DNA from: Thiorhodococcus sp.
GTDB lineage: Bacteria; Pseudomonadota; Gammaproteobacteria; Chromatiales; Chromatiaceae
Reading direction: 5' to 3'
NCBI GenBank assembly: GCA_029257385.1
Contig: JARIBS010000055.1
Coordinates: 1-58,947 of the forward strand
Length of the DNA stretch: 58,947 nucleotides
In this document: positions 9,943-18,181 of the stretch, in pieces
Position numbering within the stretch: the first letter of the stretch is position 1
How the letters are laid out: each line of letters opens with the position of its first letter
Position numbers and translations under genes: made by a program
The notes under the pieces: generated by a model
Database searches by the model: none
The model's input: only the letters and a program-made list of their open reading frames with translations
What the model was told of the DNA's origin: nothing

Positions 9943-10447
9943 TCCTCGATCATACGCAAGTAGCATGCCTCAGCGAGCACCCGCGCATACCCTCTCCTGC
10001 CTCGTCGTGGCGCTTTCGATTGGGATCGTCCCGGTCGTCGAGGGCGAGAGCGAAACACGCTTGCGGCAACTCCCCGCAGCGCCCGCCTCAAGCTGGATGC
10101 CGACGCACCCGGAGCTTTGGCTCGATGAAGTTCGCGCTCAACGCCGCGCATGGGAGGCGCGCCGCGACGCCGTCCGTGAAGACTACAAAGCGCGCCGCCG
10201 CCTCAATCATCCCCGCTCCGCCGCGCGTCAGGAGGCTTGGGAAGAGGACGTGCGTCGTCGGCGCGCCCTACACCAAGAGCGTATCGACCGGAACTGGGAG
10301 CTATTGGGTAATCTTGGCCCAGGCCAACCACCGCCGACTGTGCCAAATTCGCTGCCGCCGGGCGAGACGGCCAGCGGCATAGGAGCAGAACCCATCCTAT
10401 TCACCCCGCCAGGATGGGATAACCTCTGGTATTTCAGTGGGTTTTAA
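9914..10447 (+). CDS. unrecognised small exported protein
   Basis: I do not recognise this protein. Two starts are possible. The ATG at 9914 (177 residues) is preceded by GAGAG and overlaps the end of glnD by 29 bases. The ATG at 9965 (160 residues) gives a compact signal peptide, PAHTLSCLVVALSIGIVPVVEG. The mature part is very rich in Arg and Glu, with repeated short segments such as EVRAQRRAWEARRD and EEDVRRRRALHQER that look like one long amphipathic helix. A Pro-rich tail and an aromatic end, GWDNLWYFSGF, follow. It is probably periplasmic or envelope-attached. Confidence 0.6.
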   Translation: MSDLKHSRSDPRSYASSMPQRAPAHTLSCLVVALSIGIVPVVEGESETRLRQLPAAPASSWMPTHPELWLDEVRAQRRAWEARRDAVREDYKARRRLNHPRSAARQEAWEEDVRRRRALHQERIDRNWELLGNLGPGQPPPTVPNSLPPGETASGIGAEPILFTPPGWDNLWYFSGF

Positions 10448-10484
10448 GCTGCCGCGTTTGAGCGCTCTGCTTGCTGAGCGCACA

Positions 10485-10859
10485 TCAAGCGATCTCGATG
10501 AACTCCAGACCATTGCCGTCTGGGTCACGGCAAAAGAGCGCGTGGCGCCCAGAGCGGCTGAGCGTGAAAGGCAGCCCAGCCGCTTCGAGCCGCCCACACA
10601 GCATATCCAGCGAAGACACGACCATGGCGAGATGCCGGTCCCGCCCGCCGTGAAGCGGTCTGCCCTCGACGGGGTCCGGATTGGGCAGCTCCAGCAAATG
10701 GATCTGCCGATCCCCGAGCGCGAGCCAGGCTCCTGAAAAAGACAGCTCAGGGCGCTCTAAAAGTCGCTCCAGGCCGAGGATGCCCTCGTAGAAGCGCAGC
10801 GATTCGCGGACGTCGGAGACGACCAGCGCGACATGATCGATCCCCTTAACGATCTGCAT
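10485..10859 (-). CDS. VOC-superfamily (glyoxalase/bleomycin-resistance fold) protein
   Basis: A 124-residue protein with one pair of beta-alpha-beta-beta-beta units. GIDHVALVV at 7-15 holds a likely metal-binding H9. Further ligand-like positions are in RQIHLLEL, DRHLAMVV and the closing DPDGNGLEFIEI. The start at MQIVKGIDH removes about 90 unrelated upstream residues that overlap the dapC promoter region. Members act as dioxygenases, isomerases or resistance proteins, and the sequence alone does not choose. It is convergent with the small protein before it and divergent from dapC. Confidence 0.85.
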   Translation of the reverse strand: MQIVKGIDHVALVVSDVRESLRFYEGILGLERLLERPELSFSGAWLALGDRQIHLLELPNPDPVEGRPLHGGRDRHLAMVVSSLDMLCGRLEAAGLPFTLSRSGRHALFCRDPDGNGLEFIEIA

Positions 10860-10970
10860 GTAATCCTCCGCAGCGTGGAGCCAGCCAGTGCCTTGCACTA
10901 TACTAGCGGACTTTGTTCGAGTGGCCAGCCCGGCGTTACGGCAGCATCTTCCAGACAGGCTCCAAAGACC

Positions 10971-12161
10971 ATGAACCCCGACCTTGCGTGTCTGCAACCC
11001 TACCCGTTTGAAAAGCTCGCGGCCCTCAAACAGGGTATCGAAGCGCCCCGCCATCTCGACCATATCGCGCTCTATATCGGCGAACCCAAGCACCCAACGC
11101 CGAGCTTGATCTCGGATGCACTCATCGCCCATCTCCACCAATTATCGGTCTATCCGACGACGCGCGGCACACTTGAGCTGCGCGAGCGCATCGCGCAGTG
11201 GCTCAACCGTCGCTTCAGACTCGCAGGCATTGATCCAGAAAGCCAAATCCTACCAGTCAACGGAACCCGCGAGGCGCTTTTTGCCTTCGCCCAGGCGCTC
11301 ATCGAGCGCACATCCGAGCCCTTGGTGCTGATGCCCAACCCCTGTTACCAGATCTACGAGGGCGCGGCGCTATTGGCGGGCGCCGAGCCGTATTATCTAG
11401 CCTGCCGCAAGGTCAACGGTTTCATCCCGGATTTCGACGCGGTGGACTCCGCGACGTGGAACCGCTGCCAACTGCTCTACATCTGCTCGCCCGGCAATCC
11501 GACCGGCGCCGTATTTGACCAGGCAACCTTGGTCCGGCTGATCGAGCTTGCCCACCAGCACAATTTTGTCATCGCCTCGGACGAATGCTATAGCGAGATC
11601 TATCTGGACGAATCAAACCCGCCGCCGGGCCTGCTCCAGGCGGCTGCGGCCATGGGCAACCACGACTTCAGCCGCTGCATGGTCTTTCATAGCCTCTCTA
11701 AGCGCTCGAACGCGCCTGGGCTGAGATCGGGCTTCGTCGCCGGGGATGCCGCGCTCATCAAGGGCTTCCTGACCTACCGCACCTATCACGGCTGCGCCAT
11801 GTCACTGGCCACGCAGAACGCCAGCATCGCGGCTTGGGGGGACGAGCGGCACGTGCTCGAGAATCGACGGCTCTATCGAGAGAAATTTGCCGCCGTTGGT
11901 GAAATCCTCGGGGATGTGATGGAGCTGGACCAGCAGACAGCCGGCTTCTATCTCTGGCCACAAACACCCATTTACGACCAGGAATTCGCCCGCCGGCTCT
12001 TCGCCGAGGAGCATCTGACGGTTCTGCCGGGAAGCTTTCTCTCGCGCGACATTGAAGGCTTCGACCCCGGCGCGAATCGTATCCGCATGGCGCTGGTTCC
12101 ATCTTTGGAGGTATGCATCAATGCAGCCAACCGCATACGGCGCCTGATACAGCGTTTGTAG
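10971..12161 (+). CDS. dapC: N-succinyl-L,L-diaminopimelate aminotransferase
   Basis: PLP-dependent class I/II aminotransferase of 396 residues that makes N-succinyl-L,L-DAP in the lysine/peptidoglycan pathway. The SPGNPTGAV motif, the SDECYSE segment and the PLP-binding lysine at about K244 in SLSKRSNAPG are all visible. The start at MNPDLACLQ follows the family N-terminus and excludes 46 upstream residues. The assignment as DapC rather than a generic aminotransferase rests on the adjacent dapD and dapE. Confidence 0.93.
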   Translation: MNPDLACLQPYPFEKLAALKQGIEAPRHLDHIALYIGEPKHPTPSLISDALIAHLHQLSVYPTTRGTLELRERIAQWLNRRFRLAGIDPESQILPVNGTREALFAFAQALIERTSEPLVLMPNPCYQIYEGAALLAGAEPYYLACRKVNGFIPDFDAVDSATWNRCQLLYICSPGNPTGAVFDQATLVRLIELAHQHNFVIASDECYSEIYLDESNPPPGLLQAAAAMGNHDFSRCMVFHSLSKRSNAPGLRSGFVAGDAALIKGFLTYRTYHGCAMSLATQNASIAAWGDERHVLENRRLYREKFAAVGEILGDVMELDQQTAGFYLWPQTPIYDQEFARRLFAEEHLTVLPGSFLSRDIEGFDPGANRIRMALVPSLEVCINAANRIRRLIQRL

Positions 12162-12265
12162 AGGCGCGATCTCCAGAAAACATTGATCGTTGGCAAAACG
12201 CCGATCAGCCGTGAAGCCCGCCATCCCACTGCCCACTCTCACCTAGCACCTGAAAAGAGAACATC

Positions 12266-13087
12266 ATGACCGAGCATCAAAACATCATCACCGAAGCCTT
12301 CGAGCGACGCGCCGAGATCACGCCGCGTTCAGTTGAGACGCATGTCCGCGACGCAGTGCAAGACACTATCGAGCAGCTCGACCGGGGTCAGCTTCGCGTC
12401 GCCGAAAAGCGCGACGGCGATTGGGTGGTCAACGAGTGGATTAAGAAAGCGGTGCTGCTGTCGTTTCGGATCGAGGACAACGCCTTCATCAAGGGTGGCT
12501 TCACCAACTACTACGACAAGGTGCCCTCCAAATACGCCGATGCCAGCTCGCGCGAACTGCGCGAAAGCGGTGTGCGCGTCGTGCCCCCGGCGACCGCGCG
12601 CAGAGGCTCCTACATCGCGCCGAGCTGCGTGCTCATGCCCTCTTACGTCAACATCGGGGCCTATGTGGATTCCGGCACCATGGTCGATACCTGGGCGACG
12701 GTCGGCTCCTGCGCCCAGATCGGCAAGAATGTCCACCTCTCGGGCGGTGTCGGTATCGGCGGCGTGCTCGAGCCCGTGCAGGCCGCGCCCACCATTATCG
12801 AGGATAACTGCTTCATCGGCGCACGCTCGGAGATTGTCGAGGGCGTCATCGTCGAGACCGGCGCTGTGATCTCAATGGGCGTTTATATCGGACAGAGCAC
12901 CAAAATCTACAACCGCATGACCGGCGAGATCCTCTATGGGCGCGTGCCTGCTGGCGCGGTGGTGGTTCCCGGCAACCTGCCTGCAAAGGATGGCAGTCAC
13001 AGCCTCTACTGCGCGGTCATCATCAAGCAGGTCGATGATAAGACGCGCGGCAAGGTTGGTATCAACGAGCTGTTGCGCGATATCTAA
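12266..13087 (+). CDS. dapD: 2,3,4,5-tetrahydropyridine-2,6-dicarboxylate N-succinyltransferase
   Basis: Transfers succinyl from succinyl-CoA to tetrahydrodipicolinate. The 273-residue protein begins with the short helical domain ([15 protein letters not shown]). It continues as a left-handed beta-helix of hexapeptide repeats, seen as the periodic Val/Ile-Gly/Ala pattern from about residue 110 to 235 ([22 protein letters not shown], then GGVGIGG). It overlaps the next gene by one base (TAATG). It is the second gene of a dapC-dapD-arsC-like-dapE run. Confidence 0.97.
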   Translation: MTEHQNIITEAFERRAEITPRSVETHVRDAVQDTIEQLDRGQLRVAEKRDGDWVVNEWIKKAVLLSFRIEDNAFIKGGFTNYYDKVPSKYADASSRELRESGVRVVPPATARRGSYIAPSCVLMPSYVNIGAYVDSGTMVDTWATVGSCAQIGKNVHLSGGVGIGGVLEPVQAAPTIIEDNCFIGARSEIVEGVIVETGAVISMGVYIGQSTKIYNRMTGEILYGRVPAGAVVVPGNLPAKDGSHSLYCAVIIKQVDDKTRGKVGINELLRDI

Positions 13088-13431
13088 TGATCACCCTTTA
13101 TGGCATCCCCAACTGCGGCACAGTCAGGAAGGCGCGTCTCTGGCTCGCCGACAATGGCATCGAGTACAGCTTTCATGACTACAAGAAAGCCAGTCTGGAT
13201 GAGGAACGTCTGCGTGCGTGGATCGATGAGCTAGGCTGGGAGGCCCTGCTCAATCGTCGCGGGACGACCTGGCGCAAACTGCCGGAGTCCATTCGCGAGG
13301 GGGTGAATCGGGAGCAGGCGATCAGGCTCATGCTGGAGTCGCCATCGATCATCCGGCGCCCGCTGCTCGACACGGGTGAGAAGCGGTATCTCGGTTTTTC
13401 AGAAGAAACCTATCGGGAGATCTTGGCTTGA
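13087..13431 (+). CDS. ArsC/YffB-family thioredoxin-fold protein
   Basis: A 114-residue member of the ArsC/Spx-like thioredoxin fold. It starts with [16 protein letters not shown], the single-cysteine active-site loop with C10, and has the family's RPLLDTG segment near the end. The same type of gene lies just before dapE in many gammaproteobacteria, including yffB of E. coli. Its substrate is unsettled; glutathione-linked reductase activity has been suggested from structure. It overlaps dapD and dapE at both ends, so it is translated as part of the lysine operon. It is unlikely to be a true arsenate reductase, since no ars genes are nearby. Confidence 0.88.
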   Translation: MITLYGIPNCGTVRKARLWLADNGIEYSFHDYKKASLDEERLRAWIDELGWEALLNRRGTTWRKLPESIREGVNREQAIRLMLESPSIIRRPLLDTGEKRYLGFSEETYREILA

Positions 13432-14564
13432 TGTCCAGCACGCTGCAACTGGCCCGCGATCTGATCGGGCGACGCTCGGTGACCCCAGAGGATGCAGGCT
13501 GTCAGGCGCTCATGGCCGAGCGTCTGGCGGCCATCGGCTTTCATATCGAGCACATGCCCTTCGGCGAGGTCAGTAACCTCTGGGCGCGGCGCGGTACAAC
13601 CGGCCCGTTACTGTGCCTGGCAGGCCATACCGATGTGGTGCCGAGTGGACCGCTCGATCAATGGACATCCGACCCATTCAGCCCGACGGTTCGCGACGGT
13701 CGGCTCTATGGCCGCGGGGCGGCTGATATGAAGGGTTCGCTCGCGGCCATGGTCACGGCCGTCGAGTCCTTCGTGGCCGAGCATCCCGATCATCGCGGCT
13801 CAATCGCTTTTCTGATCACCAGTGATGAGGAAGGCCCCTCGGTCAACGGGACGGTCAAGGTCGTCGAGCGGCTGCAAGCGCGCGGCGAACAGATCGACTA
13901 CGCCCTCGTCGGGGAGCCATCCTGCCGCGAGCGTCTGGGCGATACGATCAAAAACGGTCGGCGTGGGAGTCTGTCCGGACGTTTGACGGTTCACGGCAAG
14001 CAAGGCCATGTCGCCTATCCCCAGCTTGCGAAGAACCCCTTTCACGCCAGCGTCCAAACCCTGAGCGCACTCTGCTCTGAGATTTGGGACGCGGGCAATG
14101 AACACTTTCCGCCCACCAGTTTCCAGATCGCCAATCTCAACATGGGCACGGGTGCCGAGAACGTCATTCCCGGTCGGCTGGAGGCGCAGTTTAATCTGCG
14201 CTTCTCCACCGAGCTGACGCCAGAGGCCATCAAGACTCGCATTGAGCAGATTCTCGATACCGGCGGCTTCGACTACGAGATCGCCTGGCGCCTCTCGGGC
14301 AATCCCTTTCTGACCCCGGCCGGTGAGCTGGTCGAGGCCGCCCGCGCGGCCATTCTGGCCGTCACGGGCGTTCAGACCGAGCTATCGACAGCGGGCGGCA
14401 CATCGGATGGGCGCTTCATCGCGCCGACCGGCGCACAGGTGCTGGAGCTGGGACCGCTCAATGCCACCATCCATCAGATCGACGAATGCGTGAACATCGA
14501 GGAGCTGGAGCAGCTCTCGCGTATCTACGCGAGAATACTCGGGCATCTGCTCCTAGAGGGCTGA
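13431..14564 (+). CDS. dapE: succinyl-diaminopimelate desuccinylase
   Basis: Di-zinc M20-family amidohydrolase that releases L,L-DAP from its succinyl form. In the 377-residue protein the zinc site is H66 ([10 protein letters not shown]), D99 ([10 protein letters not shown]) and the E133/E134 pair (SDEEGPS). The late segment [10 protein letters not shown] carries a further ligand region, and NATIHQIDE near the C-terminus carries the last histidine. The start at ATG 13431 shares one base with the preceding stop. An in-frame TTG immediately before it is less likely. It converges with minE with only ten bases between stops. Confidence 0.96.
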   Translation: MSSTLQLARDLIGRRSVTPEDAGCQALMAERLAAIGFHIEHMPFGEVSNLWARRGTTGPLLCLAGHTDVVPSGPLDQWTSDPFSPTVRDGRLYGRGAADMKGSLAAMVTAVESFVAEHPDHRGSIAFLITSDEEGPSVNGTVKVVERLQARGEQIDYALVGEPSCRERLGDTIKNGRRGSLSGRLTVHGKQGHVAYPQLAKNPFHASVQTLSALCSEIWDAGNEHFPPTSFQIANLNMGTGAENVIPGRLEAQFNLRFSTELTPEAIKTRIEQILDTGGFDYEIAWRLSGNPFLTPAGELVEAARAAILAVTGVQTELSTAGGTSDGRFIAPTGAQVLELGPLNATIHQIDECVNIEELEQLSRIYARILGHLLLEG

Positions 14565-14574
14565 TCGGACAGGA

Positions 14575-14844
14575 TTAAACCTGATTCTGTAGCGTATCCG
14601 GCAAGATGATGTTGAGCTCCAGTACTTCGTGGGTATCCTCTTGCTCATAGTTTACGGATACCGAGTTGAGATCAATGTCGACATACTTGCGGATGACCGC
14701 AAGAAGTTCCTCTTGGAGCTGTGGCAGATAGGAGGGTTGACCACGCACCGCGCGGTCATGTGCCACCAGGATCTGAAGCCGCTCCTTGGCCACATTGGCT
14801 GAGCCCTTGGAGCGCGATGAGATGAAGTAATCGAGCAAGCCCAT
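14575..14844 (-). CDS. minE: cell division topological specificity factor MinE
   Basis: Stimulates MinD ATPase and drives pole-to-pole oscillation, which keeps the division site at mid-cell. The 89-residue protein has the membrane-targeting N-terminus (GLLDYFISSR) and the anti-MinCD helix with AKERLQILVAHDR. The dimerisation domain with YLPQLQEELLAVIRKYV follows. It is the last gene of the leftward minC-minD-minE run, three bases after minD. Confidence 0.96.
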   Translation of the reverse strand: MGLLDYFISSRSKGSANVAKERLQILVAHDRAVRGQPSYLPQLQEELLAVIRKYVDIDLNSVSVNYEQEDTHEVLELNIILPDTLQNQV

Positions 14845-14847
14845 GAT

Positions 14848-15663
14848 TCACCCTCTGAATAAGCGGCCGAAAAAGCCTTTCTTATCGGGGTTAAGGAATC
14901 GATGCGGCACGTCCTCACCCAGATAGCGTGACACCATGTCATGGTAGGCTTTTCCCGCATCGCTTTCTTTATCGAGGATGACTGGTATGCCCGCATTAGA
15001 TGAGCTCAGAACCGCTTTGGAATCGGGCACCACGCCGAGTAGCTCCAGAGACAGGATATCCTGGACGTCGTCGACGCTGAGCATTTCTCCGCTAGCGACA
15101 CGGACGGGATCGTATCGCGTGAGAAGTAGATACTCGCGCACGGGATCTTGACGGTTTTCGGCGCGGCGCGATTTGCTCGAGAGGATCCCGAGCATCCGGT
15201 CTGAATCGCGCACCGAAGAGACCTCTGGATTGGTCACGACGATGGCGTCATCGGCAAAGTACATCGCCATGGTTGCACCATGCTCGATGCCTGCGGGCGA
15301 GTCGCAGATGATAAAGTCGTGATTCACGGACAGCTCCTCGAGCACGCGCCCAACACCGGCCTTGGTCAGCGCGTCCTTATCGCGCGTCTGCGAGGCAGGC
15401 AACACGTAAAGATGATCGCAGCGTTTGTCGCGAATGAGCGCCTGATTGAGGTTGGCTTCCTCATTGATGACGTTGACGAAGTCATAGACGACGCGTCGCT
15501 CACAGCCCATGATCAGATCAAGATTGCGCAGTCCTACGTCGAAGTCGATGACGACCGTGCGTTTGCCCCGTTGCGCCAACCCCATGGCCAATGCAGCCGA
15601 CGTAGTGGTTTTTCCCACGCCGCCTTTGCCTGAGGTAATAACAATAATTCTCGCCAAAATCAT
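14848..15663 (-). CDS. minD: septum site-determining ATPase MinD
   Basis: Membrane-cycling ParA-type ATPase that recruits MinC. The deviant Walker A GKGGVGKTT is at 12-20, the switch region SPAGIEHGA is present, and the C-terminal amphipathic membrane-targeting helix reads KKGFFGRLFRG. The coordinates use the ATG at 15663 (MILARIIV, 271 residues). The TTG at 15657 gives exactly the usual MARIIV N-terminus and sits at a better distance from the Shine-Dalgarno sequence, so it may be the real start. The protein differs by only two residues either way. Confidence 0.96.
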   Translation of the reverse strand: MILARIIVITSGKGGVGKTTTSAALAMGLAQRGKRTVVIDFDVGLRNLDLIMGCERRVVYDFVNVINEEANLNQALIRDKRCDHLYVLPASQTRDKDALTKAGVGRVLEELSVNHDFIICDSPAGIEHGATMAMYFADDAIVVTNPEVSSVRDSDRMLGILSSKSRRAENRQDPVREYLLLTRYDPVRVASGEMLSVDDVQDILSLELLGVVPDSKAVLSSSNAGIPVILDKESDAGKAYHDMVSRYLGEDVPHRFLNPDKKGFFGRLFRG

Positions 15664-15664
15664 A

Positions 15665-15672
15665 CCCTCCTT
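15665..15672 (-). promoter_or_regulatory. ribosome-binding site of minD
   Basis: AAGGAGGG on the minus strand is the strongest Shine-Dalgarno I noticed in the window. It lies only about two bases from the ATG but about eight from the in-frame TTG two codons later. The spacing therefore favours the TTG start that also matches the MinD family N-terminus. Confidence 0.6.
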
Positions 15673-15707
15673 AAAGGGAACCAATCCATTTCAGGCTCTG
15701 GAAATCG

Positions 15708-16508
15708 TCAAAGTTTTTCGATACGCAGGATTTTCTGATCCAGAAAAATCTGCACCGGCATTCCGCGCAATTCCACGGGGATGTTTTCGCTGACGCGATA
15801 ATGTCCGGCGATCGAAACCAGCTCGGCCTGTAGATCCTGGCAGAAGATTCGCGCTTCGTGGTTGCCGCTCAAACCAGCTAGCGCACGTCCGCGCAGCGGT
15901 CCGTATACGTGAATGTTTCCATCGGCCATCAGCTCGGCGCCTGAGCTCACTGCGGCGGTAATCGATAGATCACCGCCCGATGCGTACACGCGCTGTCCAG
16001 AGCGAACCGGCTTGGTAATGAGCAGAAACCCCGGATTGGTCCGGCGTACGGACGCCGGTTTCGGCGCCAGACCGGTCTCTGCCGGTGCCAATTCCTCGAC
16101 TGACACTTCCTGCTCGAGCGGATGGGTGCGGGTCTCCGATTTATCACGCCGGACGTAAGACTCGCGCAAAACCGCGAGTTCGAGCGCCTCGGCTGCGGCA
16201 TTCTGCGACTTGTTTCCACCACGCACACCAAAGGGAATCATGCCGTAACCGCGCAGAAGCCCAACCAGCAGTGGCAGCTCAACCGTTCCGACTTCATCGG
16301 ACAGGGGGCCGAGGTCGATCACCACCGGCGTATTGCGAAAGAAATCCGGCGCCTTCTCAACTTTCTCTCCGAGCCTGGCGGCAACCGCTTCGACATTGCT
16401 ATCCATCAGACGGATGAGTGGCAAGGTAAAACTGGCCGCCTTGAGTTCGAAGGATCGCGGGCTGTCGCTATCCGTATCAGTATTTCCAGGTACTGGATTC
16501 ACTGCCAT
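15708..16508 (-). CDS. minC: septum site-determining protein MinC
   Basis: Inhibitor of FtsZ polymerisation brought to the membrane by MinD. The 266-residue protein has the N-terminal FtsZ-binding domain, a linker around residues 110-150 rich in Pro and Glu, and the C-terminal beta-helix. That helix includes RSGQRVYASGGDLSI, AVSSGAELMADGNIHVYG and the conserved LRGRALAG segment. It is the first gene of the min operon. The 154-base gap to hinT upstream holds no gene. Confidence 0.95.
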   Translation of the reverse strand: MAVNPVPGNTDTDSDSPRSFELKAASFTLPLIRLMDSNVEAVAARLGEKVEKAPDFFRNTPVVIDLGPLSDEVGTVELPLLVGLLRGYGMIPFGVRGGNKSQNAAAEALELAVLRESYVRRDKSETRTHPLEQEVSVEELAPAETGLAPKPASVRRTNPGFLLITKPVRSGQRVYASGGDLSITAAVSSGAELMADGNIHVYGPLRGRALAGLSGNHEARIFCQDLQAELVSIAGHYRVSENIPVELRGMPVQIFLDQKILRIEKL

Positions 16509-16662
16509 GTCTATTGACTCGGGTGCAAGCGCCCGCCACGACTACACAGGCTGGGAAGAAGCGGTGACGGGCCTAATCGCGCAATGTTAACTGTTGTCGA
16601 TGGATCATCATAGTGCGCGATCTGCCAGTGACCATCGCCCAGCCAAAAAATCTCCCGAGCAC

Positions 16663-17007
16663 TCAGCCTGGAGGCCATTGCAAGGGGCGTCCACCCAGGA
16701 GGTGCACATGCAGATGAAATACCGTCTGCCCAGCACCGGCATTGCAATTGATCACCGTGCGATAACCCGACTCGGCAATACCTTCGGCAGCCGCGACCTT
16801 GGCTGCGGCAAGCAGCAACTTACCGAGCAGTTCGGCATCTTCCGGCAGCGCGTCGTTGAGGGTCGCAAGCGGCTTGCGCGGAATCACCAAGACATGCGTT
16901 GGCGCCTGCGGACTGACATCACGAAACGCGACCACGTCGGCGTCTTCGTAGAGTATGTCGGCAGGCACCTCGCCCCTGGCGATCTTGGCGAAAATAGTCT
17001 CTGACAT
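16663..17007 (-). CDS. hinT: HIT-family purine nucleoside phosphoramidase
   Basis: A 114-residue histidine-triad protein that hydrolyses AMP-linked phosphoramidates. The triad HLHVHLL places H98, H100 and H102 at the end, and the N-terminal ETIFAKIARGE is the family opening. The middle has HVLVIPRKP. It reads leftward after recR with a gap of about 90 bases and is probably a separate or loosely linked unit. Confidence 0.93.
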   Translation of the reverse strand: MSETIFAKIARGEVPADILYEDADVVAFRDVSPQAPTHVLVIPRKPLATLNDALPEDAELLGKLLLAAAKVAAAEGIAESGYRTVINCNAGAGQTVFHLHVHLLGGRPLQWPPG

Positions 17008-17099
17008 GTCTTCGTCGCTCGCTGTATGTTCTTTACACTAGGCCCGACGTCGAACGGGCCGATTGCGTGACCGACTGGCCACAACGCCTGCTCACAGAC

Positions 17100-17696
17100 T
17101 CAGATGTCGCGCCGCCCGGAAAATGCCAGCGCCAGGGTTCCACCGTCGACGAATTCCAGCTCCCCGCCCAGCGGCACACCATGTGCGATACGCGATACCC
17201 TGACGCCATGGCGCGCTGCGTAATCGGCGATGAACTGCGCTGTGGCACTTCCCTCAACCGTCGGGCTGATGGCAAGGATCATTTCGCTGATCGGCTCCTC
17301 GCGCAGACGCAGCTCCAGCGCATCGAGTCCGAGTTCGTCTGGCCCAATGCCGTCGAGCGGCGAAAGGCGTCCGCCGAGCACGAAGTAAAGACCGCGGTAT
17401 TCCGTGGCCTGCTCGATTGCGAGGACCTCTGACGGTTGCTCGACCACGCATAGTGAGGCGCTATCGCGATCGACACTGGCGCAAATCGCACACAGATCCT
17501 GTTCCGTGAGTGTGCGGCAGCGTCGGCAATGACCGATCCGGGTCATGGCGTCGGCCATGATGCGTGCCAGGCGCGCACCACCCTCGCGGTCACGCTCAAG
17601 CAGGTAAAAGGCGATGCGCTGCGCCGATTTCGGCCCAACACCCGGCAAACAGCGCAGGGCGTCAATCAGTCGATACAGCAGCGTACGCTCAGCCAC
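17100..17696 (-). CDS. recR: recombination mediator RecR
   Basis: Works with RecO/RecF to load RecA at gaps. The 198-residue protein has the N-terminal helix-hairpin-helix ([14 protein letters not shown]). A C4 zinc finger is formed by C57, C60, C69 and C72. The Toprim domain starts at [14 protein letters not shown], with the [11 protein letters not shown] stretch, and the C-terminal segment is [13 protein letters not shown]. It is the third gene of the leftward dnaX-ybaB-recR run, the usual order. Confidence 0.97.
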   Translation of the reverse strand: MAERTLLYRLIDALRCLPGVGPKSAQRIAFYLLERDREGGARLARIMADAMTRIGHCRRCRTLTEQDLCAICASVDRDSASLCVVEQPSEVLAIEQATEYRGLYFVLGGRLSPLDGIGPDELGLDALELRLREEPISEMILAISPTVEGSATAQFIADYAARHGVRVSRIAHGVPLGGELEFVDGGTLALAFSGRRDI

Positions 17697-17724
17697 GCTC
17701 GGCTCCAGCCACCTTTGGCGTGTT

Positions 17725-18048
17725 TCAGAACGGCAGTTTCATCCCTGGGGGGAGCGCAATCCCAGCAGTCAGCTCCGACATGTTCTCCTTGACCTTTTCA
17801 GCGATGCGCGTGGTTGCCGTATTGACGGCGGCGGTGATCAGGTCTTCGAGCATCTCTTTGTCGTCGCCCATCACCGAGGGATCGATCTCGACACGCTTGA
17901 CCTGATGCTGGCCGTTCATCGTCACCTTGACCATGCCGCCACCGGCCTCTCCAACGACCTCTTCCTGCGCCAGCCGCGCCTGGGCCTGCTGCATCTCTTC
18001 CTGCATTTTCTGGGCTTGCTTAAGCAAGCCGCCAAGTCCAGCCTTCAT
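17725..18048 (-). CDS. ybaB: YbaB/EbfC-family nucleoid-associated protein
   Basis: A small DNA-binding protein of 107 residues between dnaX and recR. It has the Gln/Glu-rich N-terminal helix ([22 protein letters not shown]) followed by the [15 protein letters not shown] strand region and a second helix with [10 protein letters not shown]. Family members bind DNA as dimers and affect gene expression. The tight context makes the call secure, although the biological role is only partly known. Confidence 0.95.
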   Translation of the reverse strand: MKAGLGGLLKQAQKMQEEMQQAQARLAQEEVVGEAGGGMVKVTMNGQHQVKRVEIDPSVMGDDKEMLEDLITAAVNTATTRIAEKVKENMSELTAGIALPPGMKLPF

Positions 18049-18157
18049 ATCCCACTACCTCTTGATGTCGTGATCGAGAATCGGTCAAGCGCGGACACTC
18101 ATACGCCCATCGCGCCGACGCCACATTCGGCGATGTGTCCGCAACCGCTAAGCTGAT

Positions 18158-18175
18158 TGTGCTCCGTGGAGCACA
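18158..18175 (-). terminator. hairpin just after dnaX
   Basis: TGTGCTCC-gt-GGAGCACA is an almost perfect palindrome with eight-base arms, starting six bases beyond the dnaX stop. No U-run follows on the minus strand, so it could reduce rather than end transcription into ybaB. A second, wider inverted repeat (gcggacac at 18091-18098 with gtgtccgc at 18135-18142) is in the same 133-base gap. Confidence 0.4.
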
Positions 18176-18181
18176 CTTGCA

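Noticed and set aside
13087-13431. Arsenate reductase
   Set aside because: Lacks ars context and matches the YffB-like group that recurs beside dapE.
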